Assembly: GCF_015693305.1 (NCBI RefSeq)
Contig: NZ_CP065138.1
Location: 992,001-1,056,000 of the forward strand
Direction of reading: 5' to 3'
DNA length: 64,000 nt
Origin: Sphingobium sp. Cam5-1
GTDB taxonomy: Bacteria; Pseudomonadota; Alphaproteobacteria; Sphingomonadales; Sphingomonadaceae
Shown here: positions 18,200 through 27,011 of the stretch, piece after piece
Numbering within the stretch: the stretch's first letter is position 1
Layout of the letters: each line of letters begins with the position of its first letter
The notes under the pieces: model-generated
What the model saw: only the letters and a program-made list of their open reading frames with translations
What the model was told of the DNA's origin: nothing
Database searches by the model: none
Program-made: the position numbers and the translations under genes

Positions 18200-18957
18200 C
18201 CGACCTTGAGCTAAAGAAAGTGGAAGTCGAGGGGCTCGGCGGTCTTCCCATTGCGGTCCATATAGCTGGGGAGGGACGCGACCTCGTTCTCATCCATGGC
18301 TATTTCTCGAACGCCTGGACCAATTGGGTGCGTTACGGCCATGCCGCGCGGCTTGTGGACGCGGGCTTCCGGTTGATCATGCCGGACCTGCGCGGACATG
18401 GCGAAAGCGGCAAACCGCATGACCCCGCCGCCTATCCGCCCGATGCCTTGACGGACGACAATCTGGCTGTCATCGACCAGCTTGGCCTGACCGATTACGA
18501 CCTCGGCGGATATTCGCTAGGCGCGCGGACCACCGTGCGAATGCTGGCGCGCGGCGCGACCCCGCGCCGGGTGATCCTTGCGGGCATGGGCCTGCGAGGC
18601 CTCGTCAATACGCTCGACAAGGGCGGCTATTATCGCAACGTCCTCACCAACCTCGGCACGTTCGAGCGCGGCACCTCGGAATGGATGACGGAAGCCTTCC
18701 TGAAAACGACGAAGGGCGATCCGGTCGCGTTGCTGCACATCCTGAACACCTTCGTGGATACGTCGGCCGAGACGATCGCGACCTTTATGCAGCCGACCGA
18801 AGTCATCTGTGGCATCGACGATCAGGATAATGGGATTGCGCAGGAGCTTGTCGATACGCTGCCCAATGGCCGCTATGTCGAGATACCCGGCAATCACATG
18901 GCCGCAGTCACGAAGAAGGAATTGGGCGAGGCCATGGTGGAGTTCCTGACCTGCTGA
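18196..18957 (+). CDS. Alpha/beta hydrolase
   Basis: A 253-residue hydrolase: oxyanion-hole region HGYFSNAWTNW, nucleophile elbow GYSLGA (Ser), a candidate Asp in CGIDDQDNG and His in PGNHMAAV. The substrate cannot be told from sequence. The ATG overlaps the upstream stop (ATGA at 18196-18199) with GAGGGAG 5 bases before it, indicating coupling to the DUF2238 gene. Confidence 0.85.
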   Translation: MTDLELKKVEVEGLGGLPIAVHIAGEGRDLVLIHGYFSNAWTNWVRYGHAARLVDAGFRLIMPDLRGHGESGKPHDPAAYPPDALTDDNLAVIDQLGLTDYDLGGYSLGARTTVRMLARGATPRRVILAGMGLRGLVNTLDKGGYYRNVLTNLGTFERGTSEWMTEAFLKTTKGDPVALLHILNTFVDTSAETIATFMQPTEVICGIDDQDNGIAQELVDTLPNGRYVEIPGNHMAAVTKKELGEAMVEFLTC

Positions 18958-18969
18958 CCCGCCAATCGA

Positions 18970-20424
18970 TCACCGAAATGGCGGCTCGTTGAAGGCTCGC
19001 AGTTTCCGGCTGTGCAGTTTAGGGCCTTCCTGCCGCAGCAGTTCGCACGTCATCAGGCCGATCCGCAGATGCCCGGCAATCGCTTCCTCATAAAAGCGGT
19101 TCGCTTGCCCCGGCAGCTTCAGTTCGCCATGGATCGGTTTGTCCGACACGCAGAGCAATGTCCCATACGGAACCCGGAACCGATAGCCCTGCGCGGCGAT
19201 CGTAGCGGACTCCATGTCGATACCGACCGCGCGCGACAGGCTGAACCGCAACGCTGAACTGGAATAGCGTAGCTCCCAATTGCGATCGTCGGTCGTCACC
19301 ACGGTCCCGGTGCGCAGCCTGCGCTTGAAATCCTCGGCTCCACTTCCGCCCAATACCGCTTCGGCGGATTTGGCCAGCGCGACCTGCACCTCTGCAATGG
19401 CTGGCACCGGTATTTCGGGTGGCAGCATATCATCCAGCACCTTGTCGTCGCGCAGATAGGCATGGGCGAGCACATAATCGCCGATCCGCTGGCTTGGACG
19501 CAGGCCGCCGCAATGACCGATCATCAGCCAGGCTTCCGGCCGCAGGACTGCCAGATGATCGCAGATGGTCTTCGCATTGGCGGGGCCGACGCCGATATTG
19601 ACCAGCGTGATGCCACTGCGATTGGGTGCAATCAGATGATAGGCGGGCATCTGATGCTTGCGCCATGCACTGTCCGCGATCATGCGCGCAGGATCGGCCG
19701 TTTCCCGCGTCACATAGACGCCGCCTGCGCCGGACAAGGCCGTGTAGGGCGAGCCGTCTCTTTGCAGTTCCGCGCAGGCCCAAGCCACGAACTCGTCGAC
19801 ATAGCGATGATAGTTGGTGAACAGGATGTATCGTTGAATATGCTCGGCTGGCGTCCCCGTATAATGTTTCAGTCGGGCCAGCGAGAAATCGGTGCGCAGC
19901 CCGTCGAACAGAGCCAGCGGCCTTTGCCCATCTGCATCCGGCATGAACAGGCCATCGGCGATCTCGTCCCCGATCTCCGCCAACTCGGTTGCGGGGAAAT
20001 GGCGCGCCAGTTCGGTGGGAGGGGTCCCGTCAAGAGCGCTGATGTCCAGCCCATCCAGCACATAGGGAAAGGGAATCTGCTGATCGCTGACCGCTGTTTC
20101 GACCTCCACTCCATAATCCCGGACGAGCAAATCGATCTGTTCGGCCAGATAATCGCCGAACATCTCAGGCCGGGTGACCGTGGTGGTATAAAGGCCAGGC
20201 TTGGACAAACGGGCGAAGGATCGCCCCGGCGGCGGGGCATCGGTTTCGGCATGATGGACGATGCGCAGTTCGGGATAACAGAAGCGGCGATCGGACTTTG
20301 CCTCTGGCGGCGGTACGCTGCCATCCCGGGCATAGGCCTGCATGGCCTCGCGCAAATTTCCGATAGAAGCCTGGTAGATCCGGTCCAATTGCGCGACCGC
20401 CGCGCTGCCGATGCTTTTCGTCAT
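18970..20424 (-). CDS. amn: AMP nucleosidase
   Basis: A 484-residue protein, the same length as the E. coli enzyme, hydrolysing AMP to adenine and ribose-5-phosphate. The N-terminal half is the Amn-specific regulatory domain (PEMFGDYLAEQIDLLVRDYG region). The C-terminal half is the nucleoside-phosphorylase fold with IGHCGGLRPSQRIGDYVLAHAYLR and VGIDMESATIAAQGYRF, the latter carrying the catalytic Glu/Met-Glu motif of the fold. It lies downstream of the peroxiredoxin gene on the same strand, with a hairpin between them. Confidence 0.92.
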   Translation of the reverse strand: MTKSIGSAAVAQLDRIYQASIGNLREAMQAYARDGSVPPPEAKSDRRFCYPELRIVHHAETDAPPPGRSFARLSKPGLYTTTVTRPEMFGDYLAEQIDLLVRDYGVEVETAVSDQQIPFPYVLDGLDISALDGTPPTELARHFPATELAEIGDEIADGLFMPDADGQRPLALFDGLRTDFSLARLKHYTGTPAEHIQRYILFTNYHRYVDEFVAWACAELQRDGSPYTALSGAGGVYVTRETADPARMIADSAWRKHQMPAYHLIAPNRSGITLVNIGVGPANAKTICDHLAVLRPEAWLMIGHCGGLRPSQRIGDYVLAHAYLRDDKVLDDMLPPEIPVPAIAEVQVALAKSAEAVLGGSGAEDFKRRLRTGTVVTTDDRNWELRYSSSALRFSLSRAVGIDMESATIAAQGYRFRVPYGTLLCVSDKPIHGELKLPGQANRFYEEAIAGHLRIGLMTCELLRQEGPKLHSRKLRAFNEPPFR

Positions 20425-20467
20425 CGAACCTTGCTACCGCAGATATGTGACGGAAGGAAGGCCGGTA

Positions 20468-20496
20468 GCCGCGCGACGGGGTTATCGTCGCGCGGC
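20468..20496 (-). terminator. Hairpin between peroxiredoxin and amn
   Basis: Perfect 10-bp stem GCCGCGCGAC / GTCGCGCGGC with a 9-nt loop, beginning 8 bases past the peroxiredoxin stop. There is no T tract, so it may terminate only partly or stabilise the upstream transcript. Confidence 0.55.
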
Positions 20497-20503
20497 AATC
20501 GCG

Positions 20504-20986
20504 TCAGAGCTGCCCCAGCAGATGATCAGCCGACGAAAGCTTGAACTCGCCCGGTGCCTCGACATTCAGTTCGGTCACGACGCCATCCTTTACGATCATG
20601 GAAAAGCGCTGGCCACGCATGCCCATGCCAAACTTGCTGCCGTCCATCGTCAGGCCCGCAGCCTTGACGAAGTCGCCATTGCCGTCCGCCAGCATGGTGA
20701 CCTTATCGTCCGCTCCAGCTGATTTGCCCCAAGCGCCCATGACGAACGCGTCATTGACCGCGGTGCAGGCAATCTCGTCCACCCCCTTTTCCTTCAGCGC
20801 GTCGGCCTTCTCGACAAAGCCGGGGAGGTGCTTGGCCGAGCAGGTCGGCGTAAAGGCGCCGGGAACGGAGAAGAGCGCCACCGTCCGGCCCTTGAAAAAT
20901 TCGTCGGAGGAGACCTGTTCCGGCCCATTTTCCGTCATCTTGGCAAAGGTGGTGGTGGGGATGCGATCCCCTTTTGCGATGGTCAT
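20504..20986 (-). CDS. Peroxiredoxin, Prx5 (glutaredoxin/AhpC-TSA redoxin) type
   Basis: A 160-residue thiol peroxidase reducing H2O2 and alkyl peroxides. The peroxidatic Cys49 is in VPGAFTPTCS, followed by KHLPGF and the Prx5-type MGAWGK and MGMRGQRFSMIV segments. No second conserved Cys lies in resolving position, so it probably relies on an external thiol. The ATG at 20986 has AGGAGA upstream and is preferred over an in-frame start at 21043. Confidence 0.93.
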   Translation of the reverse strand: MTIAKGDRIPTTTFAKMTENGPEQVSSDEFFKGRTVALFSVPGAFTPTCSAKHLPGFVEKADALKEKGVDEIACTAVNDAFVMGAWGKSAGADDKVTMLADGNGDFVKAAGLTMDGSKFGMGMRGQRFSMIVKDGVVTELNVEAPGEFKLSSADHLLGQL

Positions 20987-21123
20987 GTTCTGTCTCCTGC
21001 CGTTGATGGAGCGGGAGGTCGGCGCTTGGCGGTCCTGTGTCAAGGTGCGCGAACGTGCCGCATCGCCCCGGGCAAACGACAGCCGGCCATTGGCAAAGCC
21101 GCTGGGCAGCGTATATTCATCTC

Positions 21124-21684
21124 ATGGATCAGCTTCGCTCCTATGCCGGTCAGTTCCTGCTCGCTTTGCCGGGCATGGAAGACATGCGCTTCGATCATTC
21201 CGTGATCGCCATTTGCGTCCATGATGAAAATGGCGCCCTCGGCATCGCGGTCAGCGATGAAATCGAGGGCGTCGGGCTGCACGAGCTGCTCGAAAGCTTT
21301 GACATCAACCCTGCCAATGTCCCCGACATACCCGTGCTTCGCGGTGGGCCGGTGGAACCGCGCCGGGGCTTCGTGCTGCATTCCCTAGATTGGAAAGGGC
21401 ATGACATGGTGGAGGTCGGCGAGGACTGGGGGCTTTCCGGCTCGCTGGAGATATTGAAGGCGATTGCGGAAGGCACTGGTCCCAGTCGCTATATCGTCGC
21501 CCTCGGCTATGCCGGTTGGGGCGCAGGACAACTCGATCAGGAGATGACCGGCGAAAGCTGGTTCCCGGCGGGATGCAGCGCGGATATATTGTTCGACGTT
21601 CCGGCGGAAAAAAAATGGGCGGCGGCCTATGCCGCTGCCGGAGTCGATGCGTCTCATCTGGTGAGCGGCGCTGGTTCCGCCTGA
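21124..21684 (+). CDS. YqgE/AlgH family protein
   Basis: A 186-residue DUF179 protein. The hallmark PVLRGGPVEPRRGFVLHS is present, followed by LGYAGWGAGQLDQEM and a SWFPAGCSADILF segment. The family's biochemical role is unsettled. The ATG at 21124 matches the usual family N terminus (MDQLRSYAGQFLLALPGM); the longer frame from 21037 would add 29 unconserved residues. No strong ribosome-binding site is visible. Confidence 0.9.
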   Translation: MDQLRSYAGQFLLALPGMEDMRFDHSVIAICVHDENGALGIAVSDEIEGVGLHELLESFDINPANVPDIPVLRGGPVEPRRGFVLHSLDWKGHDMVEVGEDWGLSGSLEILKAIAEGTGPSRYIVALGYAGWGAGQLDQEMTGESWFPAGCSADILFDVPAEKKWAAAYAAAGVDASHLVSGAGSA

Positions 21685-21868
21685 TCACGTCGCATAATTT
21701 GCGAAATATTCCCCCGGTTCAACTGCGTAACGATGGCGCGAAACAGAGCTTGTTTCCGCATCGTAACTGAACATTTCCGGGTAAATTCCCGCTAACTGCC
21801 TTCATTTACAATGCGGCAAGCGCGCAGGCGCACCTTCATCCTCGGGAGATTGCTCGGGGGTTCAAATC

Positions 21869-22420
21869 ATGAAGAAGTTTGTCGCGGCTATGATTGCCGC
21901 AGCGATGCCGCTCGCGCCTGCCAGCGCCGCACCTTGCTGGAAGAAGGTTGCGGTAGAGGCGGCGCAAATCCGGGATTTTGAGATGATGCTGATGGTGTCG
22001 GCATTGCGTTGTCGCTCCACGGGCAGCAACTTCCTGGCCGACTATAACCGCTTCATCCGGGAAAAGCGTGACGCGTTGACGCAGGTCAATGATGAACTGC
22101 GCGAACATTTCCGTTCCGTCGCAGGACCGGTTGGCGCGCTGGGAGCTTATGACAATTACGTAACCAGCCTCGCCAACGTTTATGGCGCCGGGGCCGAAGG
22201 GCTTGCCTGCCGTGACCTACAGTCGATCACGGATGCGGCTAACGCGCTACCCGCGACCCGGGCGGCGCTGCTTGAATTATCGGACGCTGCCGGTACGACC
22301 CCGCATCTGTCGGGCGCCCGCTGCGACGTCGTTATGGCGATTGCGGGTCGGGAAGCCGAGCCATCCGCTGATCTGGGTGAAACGAGGGTCGCGGTCGCAT
22401 CTCGACCGGGAGAAGAGTGA
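21869..22420 (+). CDS. Secreted hypothetical protein with four cysteines
   Basis: A 183-residue protein with a clear signal peptide (MKKFVAAMIAAAMPLAPASA). The mature part has four Cys (23, 48, 114, 152), enough for two disulfides, and is predicted mostly helical. I do not recognise a family. The gap before it (21685-21868) has a small inverted repeat CGGG-TAAATT-CCCG but no convincing promoter. A strong hairpin follows the gene. Confidence 0.7.
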   Translation: MKKFVAAMIAAAMPLAPASAAPCWKKVAVEAAQIRDFEMMLMVSALRCRSTGSNFLADYNRFIREKRDALTQVNDELREHFRSVAGPVGALGAYDNYVTSLANVYGAGAEGLACRDLQSITDAANALPATRAALLELSDAAGTTPHLSGARCDVVMAIAGREAEPSADLGETRVAVASRPGEE

Positions 22421-22453
22421 CATAAAGAAAACTTTATATTGAGTTGCCATCAC

Positions 22454-22489
22454 CGGCGGCGATTGGTAAAGCGCAGACCATCGCCGCCG
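22454..22489 (+). terminator. Hairpin between secreted hypothetical gene and ahcY
   Basis: CGGCGGCGA / TCGCCGCCG (9 bp) extended by TGG/CCA past a bulged T, with an 11-nt loop, followed by TTTC. It could terminate the upstream gene or act in the ahcY leader, whose start is 51 bases further on. Confidence 0.5.
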
Positions 22490-22540
22490 TTTCGCCATGC
22501 GAGCGGCTCCGGCACATTCTAAACCGATGGAGACACGCTC

Positions 22541-23950
22541 GTGGCCACAGCACCCGCCACCCAGGCGCAGGACTATGTGATCGCCGACATCAACCTTGCC
22601 GCGTTCGGCCGCAAGGAAATCGAGATCGCCGAAACCGAAATGCCCGGCCTCATGGCGCTGCGCGCCGAGTTCGGCGCTGCGAAGCCGCTCAAGGGCGCGC
22701 GCATCACCGGATCGCTCCACATGACGATCCAGACCGCCGTGCTGATTGAGACGCTGGCGGAACTGGGCGCCGAAATCCGCTGGGCTTCGTGCAACATCTT
22801 CTCGACCCAGGACCATGCCGCCGCCGCTATCGCCGCGCGCGGCATCCCGGTGTTCGCTGTCAAGGGCGAGACGCTGGAAGAATATTGGGACTATGTCATC
22901 CGCATCTTCGATTGGGGTGACACGACCTGCAACATGATCCTGGACGATGGCGGCGACGCCACCATGTTCGCTCTGTGGGGCGCACGCGTCGAAGCCGGGG
23001 AAGAGCTTTTCACGCCGGGCAATGAGGAAGAGGAAATCTTCGTCGCCACGCTGAAGCGCTTCCTCGCCGAGCGTCCGGGCTACCTGACCAAGACCGTCGC
23101 CGCGATCAAGGGCGTGTCGGAAGAAACCACCACCGGCGTCCACCGCCTTTATGAGCTGGCGAAGAAGGGCAAGCTCCCCTTCCCGGCGATCAACGTCAAC
23201 GACAGCGTCACCAAGTCGAAGTTCGACAACCTCTACGGCTGCAAGGAATCGCTGGTCGACGCCATCCGCCGCGCGACCGATGTCATGCTGGCGGGCAAGG
23301 TCGCTTGCGTCGCTGGCTTTGGCGACGTTGGCAAGGGTTCAGCGGCATCGCTCCGCAACGGCGGCGCCCGCGTTCTGGTGACCGAGGTCGATCCCATCTG
23401 CGCGCTTCAGGCCGCGATGGAAGGCTATGAAGTCGTGACGATGGAAGAGGCCGCCACCCGCGCCGATATCTTCGTTACCGCGACCGGCAACGAAGCGGTC
23501 ATCACCGTCGATCACATGCGCGCCATGAAGAATATGGCGATCGTGTCGAACATCGGCCATTTCGACAGCGAGATCGAGATTGCTGGCCTGTCCAACATGA
23601 AGTGGACCGAAATCAAGCCGCAGGTCGACGAAGTCGAATTCCCCGACGGCAAGAAGATCATCGTCCTGGCCAAAGGTCGCTTGGTCAATCTGGGCTGCGC
23701 CACCGGCCACCCGAGCTTCGTCATGTCGTCCAGCTTCACCAATCAGGTGCTGGCGCAGATCGAACTGTGGACCAAGTCGGACCAGTATAAGAACGAGGTC
23801 TACGTCCTGCCCAAGCATCTGGACGAAAAGGTGGCGGCGCTTCACCTCGAAAAGCTGGGCGTGAAGCTGTCGAAGCTGACCCCCAAGCAGGCCGCCTATA
23901 TCGGCGTGACGCCGGAAGGTCCGTTCAAGCCGGATCATTACCGCTACTAA
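22541..23950 (+). CDS. ahcY: S-adenosylhomocysteine hydrolase
   Basis: NAD-dependent hydrolysis of SAH to adenosine and homocysteine in the methyl cycle. The 469 residues match the bacterial form with its extra insertion. It starts with GTG at 22541, GGAG eight bases upstream. Substrate region [16 protein letters not shown] and [17 protein letters not shown]-binding [27 protein letters not shown], and the C terminus ends KPDHYRY as in family members. A T-tailed terminator follows. No SAH riboswitch consensus was recognised upstream. Confidence 0.97.
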   Translation: MATAPATQAQDYVIADINLAAFGRKEIEIAETEMPGLMALRAEFGAAKPLKGARITGSLHMTIQTAVLIETLAELGAEIRWASCNIFSTQDHAAAAIAARGIPVFAVKGETLEEYWDYVIRIFDWGDTTCNMILDDGGDATMFALWGARVEAGEELFTPGNEEEEIFVATLKRFLAERPGYLTKTVAAIKGVSEETTTGVHRLYELAKKGKLPFPAINVNDSVTKSKFDNLYGCKESLVDAIRRATDVMLAGKVACVAGFGDVGKGSAASLRNGGARVLVTEVDPICALQAAMEGYEVVTMEEAATRADIFVTATGNEAVITVDHMRAMKNMAIVSNIGHFDSEIEIAGLSNMKWTEIKPQVDEVEFPDGKKIIVLAKGRLVNLGCATGHPSFVMSSSFTNQVLAQIELWTKSDQYKNEVYVLPKHLDEKVAALHLEKLGVKLSKLTPKQAAYIGVTPEGPFKPDHYRY

Positions 23951-23958
23951 GCAAACCG

Positions 23959-23990
23959 GAAAGGGGGAGGCGCAAGTCTCCCCTTTTTTA
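23959..23990 (+). terminator. Rho-independent terminator of ahcY
   Basis: AAAGGGGGAG pairs with CTCCCCTTT (one bulged G) around a short loop, followed by a run of Ts (23984-23989), just 9 bases after the ahcY stop. Confidence 0.8.
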
Positions 23991-24001
23991 TGCTTAGCCT
24001 C

Positions 24002-24076
24002 TCGTCATCCCAGCGAAAGCTGGCATCTATTGCCAACGGCGTCCGGCTGAGATGCCCGTTTTCGCTGGCATGACGA
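24002..24076. repeat. Intergenic palindromic repeat (CCAGCGAAAGCTGG family)
   Basis: Inverted arms TCGTCATCCCAGCGAAAGC (24002-) and its near complement ending GCTGGCATGACGA (24076) surround about 20 variable bases. A half copy, ATGCCAGC-GAAA-GCTGGCAT, occurs after secA at 40483-40502, showing a dispersed family. Confidence 0.75.
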
Positions 24077-24211
24077 AGATGGGAGCTTGTCCGTCTTTAA
24101 GGAGCCGCGCATTTCTTCAAACTCCCCGCTTCACGCTGCTCCCGACTTGGGTTAGTCCCCTGATAATCATGCAAAGGGGTGGCAGGTCGCGATGAGGGGT
24201 GAACAGGCGCA

Positions 24212-26560
24212 ATGACGTCATTGACCCCCTTTGCCGCAGTCATATTGGGGATCGTGCTGGCCGCCTGGCTGGCCGCCGCGGTGTGGGCGCTTTCGACCGG
24301 GCAGCGCATGCGGCGCGAAGGCACGCAGGTTCAGGGCAAGTTCGACCGCCTGTCCAGCCTACTCGCTTCAGCGCCCGCCGCCCCCATCATCATTCATGCC
24401 GATGGCCGGATCGAGGCCGCCGACCGGCTCGCCAAATGGCTTGGCAAGGACCGGGTGCCCGCTTTCGTATCCGAACTGACCGCGCCCGACGGCGGCCTGG
24501 AACCGGAGGACGCAGCGGCCCTCGCGCAGGAAATAGCGGCGGCCCAGCGCGCCGGACGCAGCTTCGCCCTGCCTGTGCGAGGAGAGGGTTCGTCCCGGCT
24601 CTTGCTGGTGCGCGGCGCGCCTGCCGGGCCAGTGCTGGCCGAAAGCGGCGGCGTAGTCCTGTGGATATTCGACGCGACCGACAGCCAATCAGAGATTCAG
24701 GCGCTGAAGAGCAAGGTCGAGCAGTTGCGCGAGGCCCTGGAAGCGCTCGCGGGCCTTGTGGAAGCCGCGCCTTTCCCAATGTGGCATCGCACCGCCGACA
24801 TGCGCCTCAGCCTCGTCAACGCTGCCTATGTCCGCGCGGTGGATGGGGCCAATGCGGCAGACGTCATCGCTCAGGGCACGGAATTGGTCGAGGCGGTGGG
24901 CGGCCTTGGCCCTCAGTCATCAGCAGAGCAGGCGTTGGCCGAGGATCGGGTGGTCGAGCGCATGGTGCCCGCAACCATAGATGGCGAACGCCGAACGATG
25001 CGGGTCGTCGATGTGCCGCTTGGCGAAGCTGGCGTCGCCGGTTTCGCGATGGACCAGAATGAGCTTGAACAGGCACGGGTCGAGCATCGCCGCCTCGAAG
25101 CGGCTCAGCGCGACCTGCTCGATCGCCTCTCCGCAGGCGTAGCCCGCTTTGGCCCGGATCGCACCCTGCGGTTCTGGAACCAGCCATTCATGAGCCTGTT
25201 CGGGCTGGATCAGGAACATCTGGCCGATCAGCCCGTGTTCGAACGCGTCCTCGACCGCATGCGCGAAGCCCGCCGCCTGCCCGAACATCGCGACTTTCCG
25301 GCGTGGCGCGCCGAACGCCGCGATTGGTTCCTCTCCCCCGACCCGCGCGAGGAAAACTGGCTGCTCGCCGACGGCACGCATCTGCGCGTCTATGGTCAGC
25401 CATTGCCCGACGGCGGCCTGCTCCTGATCTTTGAGGATCGGACGGAGCAGGTCCAGCTTTCCAGCGCGCGCGACACGCTGCTGCGAGTCCGTACGGCAAC
25501 GTTCGACAACCTCTTCGAGTCGATCGGCGTCTTTTCGTCCGATGGCCGCCTGTCGCTGTGGAACAGCCGTTTCCGCTCGATCTGGGAAATCTCCGAAGAA
25601 CTTCTCGCGCAGCATCCGCGCATCGACGAACTTCTCCGTGCCGTCCAATCCCGCCTCGCCAAGCCGCAGCAGGCCAATCTCGTCCGCGAACTTGTCCGCG
25701 CAGCGACCGTGGAACGCAAGCAGCGCGTCGGCCATGTCGGTTTCGCGGACGGCCGCATCTTCGAATTCGCCGCCATCCCTCTGCCCGACGGCAATGCGCT
25801 TTTCACGATGCTGGACGTCACCGACAGCCGCCGTGTCGAGCAGGTACTGCGCGACCGCAACGAAGCGCTGGAGCAGGCCGATCGGGTCAAGACGGCCTTC
25901 GTCACCAATATGAGCTACGAACTGCGCACGCCGCTCACCACCATCGCGGGCTTCGCAGAGATGATGAGCGCCGGTTATGCCGGGGATATGAGCGATTCCG
26001 CCAAGGAATATGTCGATGGCATTCTCCAGAGCACCAATCGCCTGTCGATGTTGATCGACAATGTGCTGGACTTGACACAGGGAGAAGCCGGGACGCTTCC
26101 GATCGACCGCGCCCCTGTCGATCTCGCCGCCCTGGCAAAGGAAAGCATCGAACGGATCAAGGGTGAGGCAACGGCCAAGGGCATCGACCTTGCCATCTCC
26201 CTGCATGAAACATTGGGGAAAGTGGAAGGCGACAGCCGCCGGATAGGACAGGCGCTCGACCATCTGCTGGAAAATGCGGTCTGCTACAGCGGACGCGGCG
26301 CGCGCGTATTGCTGCACGGCGACGGCAGCAGCGACTCCGCGCGGCTCGTCGTGTCCGACAATGGTCCAGGCATCAGCGCAAAGCGCCGCGCCACGATCTT
26401 CGATGCGGCGGCGCGGGCCGAACAGGCACGAAGCGGCGAAAAGGCCGGGATTGGCCTGCCGCTCGCCAAGCAATTCGCCGAGGCCCATGGCGGCACCCTC
26501 CAGCTCGTGTCAGAGCCGGGGCAGGGCACCATGGCCGTGATCGAGCTACCCCGTGGCTGA
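24212..26560 (+). CDS. divL: DivL-type atypical histidine kinase (Tyr at the phospho-acceptor position)
   Basis: A 782-residue protein with an N-terminal membrane segment (about residues 4-28), successive PAS-like domains (roughly 45-530), a dimerisation/phospho-acceptor domain at about 560-620 and a C-terminal ATPase domain (DNGPGI, GIGLPLAK). The H-box reads NMSYELRTPL: Tyr569 stands where kinases have His. This is the signature of DivL, which in Caulobacter controls CckA and so CtrA in the cell cycle. Gene order with tsaE also fits. It ends with an 8-nt overlap with tsaE. A kinase that simply lost activity is the alternative. Confidence 0.88.
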   Translation: MTSLTPFAAVILGIVLAAWLAAAVWALSTGQRMRREGTQVQGKFDRLSSLLASAPAAPIIIHADGRIEAADRLAKWLGKDRVPAFVSELTAPDGGLEPEDAAALAQEIAAAQRAGRSFALPVRGEGSSRLLLVRGAPAGPVLAESGGVVLWIFDATDSQSEIQALKSKVEQLREALEALAGLVEAAPFPMWHRTADMRLSLVNAAYVRAVDGANAADVIAQGTELVEAVGGLGPQSSAEQALAEDRVVERMVPATIDGERRTMRVVDVPLGEAGVAGFAMDQNELEQARVEHRRLEAAQRDLLDRLSAGVARFGPDRTLRFWNQPFMSLFGLDQEHLADQPVFERVLDRMREARRLPEHRDFPAWRAERRDWFLSPDPREENWLLADGTHLRVYGQPLPDGGLLLIFEDRTEQVQLSSARDTLLRVRTATFDNLFESIGVFSSDGRLSLWNSRFRSIWEISEELLAQHPRIDELLRAVQSRLAKPQQANLVRELVRAATVERKQRVGHVGFADGRIFEFAAIPLPDGNALFTMLDVTDSRRVEQVLRDRNEALEQADRVKTAFVTNMSYELRTPLTTIAGFAEMMSAGYAGDMSDSAKEYVDGILQSTNRLSMLIDNVLDLTQGEAGTLPIDRAPVDLAALAKESIERIKGEATAKGIDLAISLHETLGKVEGDSRRIGQALDHLLENAVCYSGRGARVLLHGDGSSDSARLVVSDNGPGISAKRRATIFDAAARAEQARSGEKAGIGLPLAKQFAEAHGGTLQLVSEPGQGTMAVIELPRG

Positions 26561-27011
26561 GCAGAGCCTGACCATGGCCGACGAAGCGGCGATGCTGGCC
26601 CTCGGCCGCCATTTGGCCGACGTGGCGCGCATCGGGGACGTCATTGCGCTGGAAGGCGGCCTTGGCGCGGGCAAGACGACTCTGGCGCGCGGCATATTGG
26701 AGGGGCTTGGCCTTGCAGGCGAGGCGCCAAGCCCCAGCTTCGCGATCGTCCAGCCCTATGACGTGCCGGAGGTGAAGCTGCCCGTCGCCCATGTCGATCT
26801 CTATCGCCTTGATGATGCGAACGAAGCGCAGGAACTGGCTCTGGACGAATATCTGATGGACAGTCTGCTGATCGTGGAATGGCCCGACCGTCTGGGTCCA
26901 GATGCATGGCCCCATGCGCTGCGGCTCCACATCGACATCGAACCCGACGGCGCTCGACGCTTGACAGTGCGCGTGCCGGACGCTTGGACAGAGCGATGGT
27001 CGCAGATATGA
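26553..27011 (+). CDS. tsaE: tRNA threonylcarbamoyladenosine ATPase TsaE
   Basis: A 152-residue P-loop protein needed, with TsaB, TsaC and TsaD, for t6A37 in ANN-decoding tRNAs. Walker A is GGLGAGKTT (Lys41) and the family HVDLYRL and VEWPDRLG motifs are present. The GTG start at 26553 lies within divL (8-nt overlap); an ATG at 26574 is a possible alternative. Its stop overlaps the amgK start. Confidence 0.93.
   Translation: MAEQSLTMADEAAMLALGRHLADVARIGDVIALEGGLGAGKTTLARGILEGLGLAGEAPSPSFAIVQPYDVPEVKLPVAHVDLYRLDDANEAQELALDEYLMDSLLIVEWPDRLGPDAWPHALRLHIDIEPDGARRLTVRVPDAWTERWSQI

Noticed and set aside
22421..22540. SAH or SAM riboswitch upstream of ahcY
   Set aside because: Only a simple hairpin is visible; the conserved cores of known SAH, SAM-II or SAM/SAH motifs were not recognised.
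24192..24215. Eight-codon mini frame overlapping the divL start (ATGA-like)
   Set aside because: Too short to judge; no regulatory amino-acid pattern and no nearby terminator that would suggest attenuation.
24920..26488. Minus-strand open frame of about 520 codons across divL
   Set aside because: Antisense shadow of the kinase gene; no domain recognisable and no upstream promoter space.
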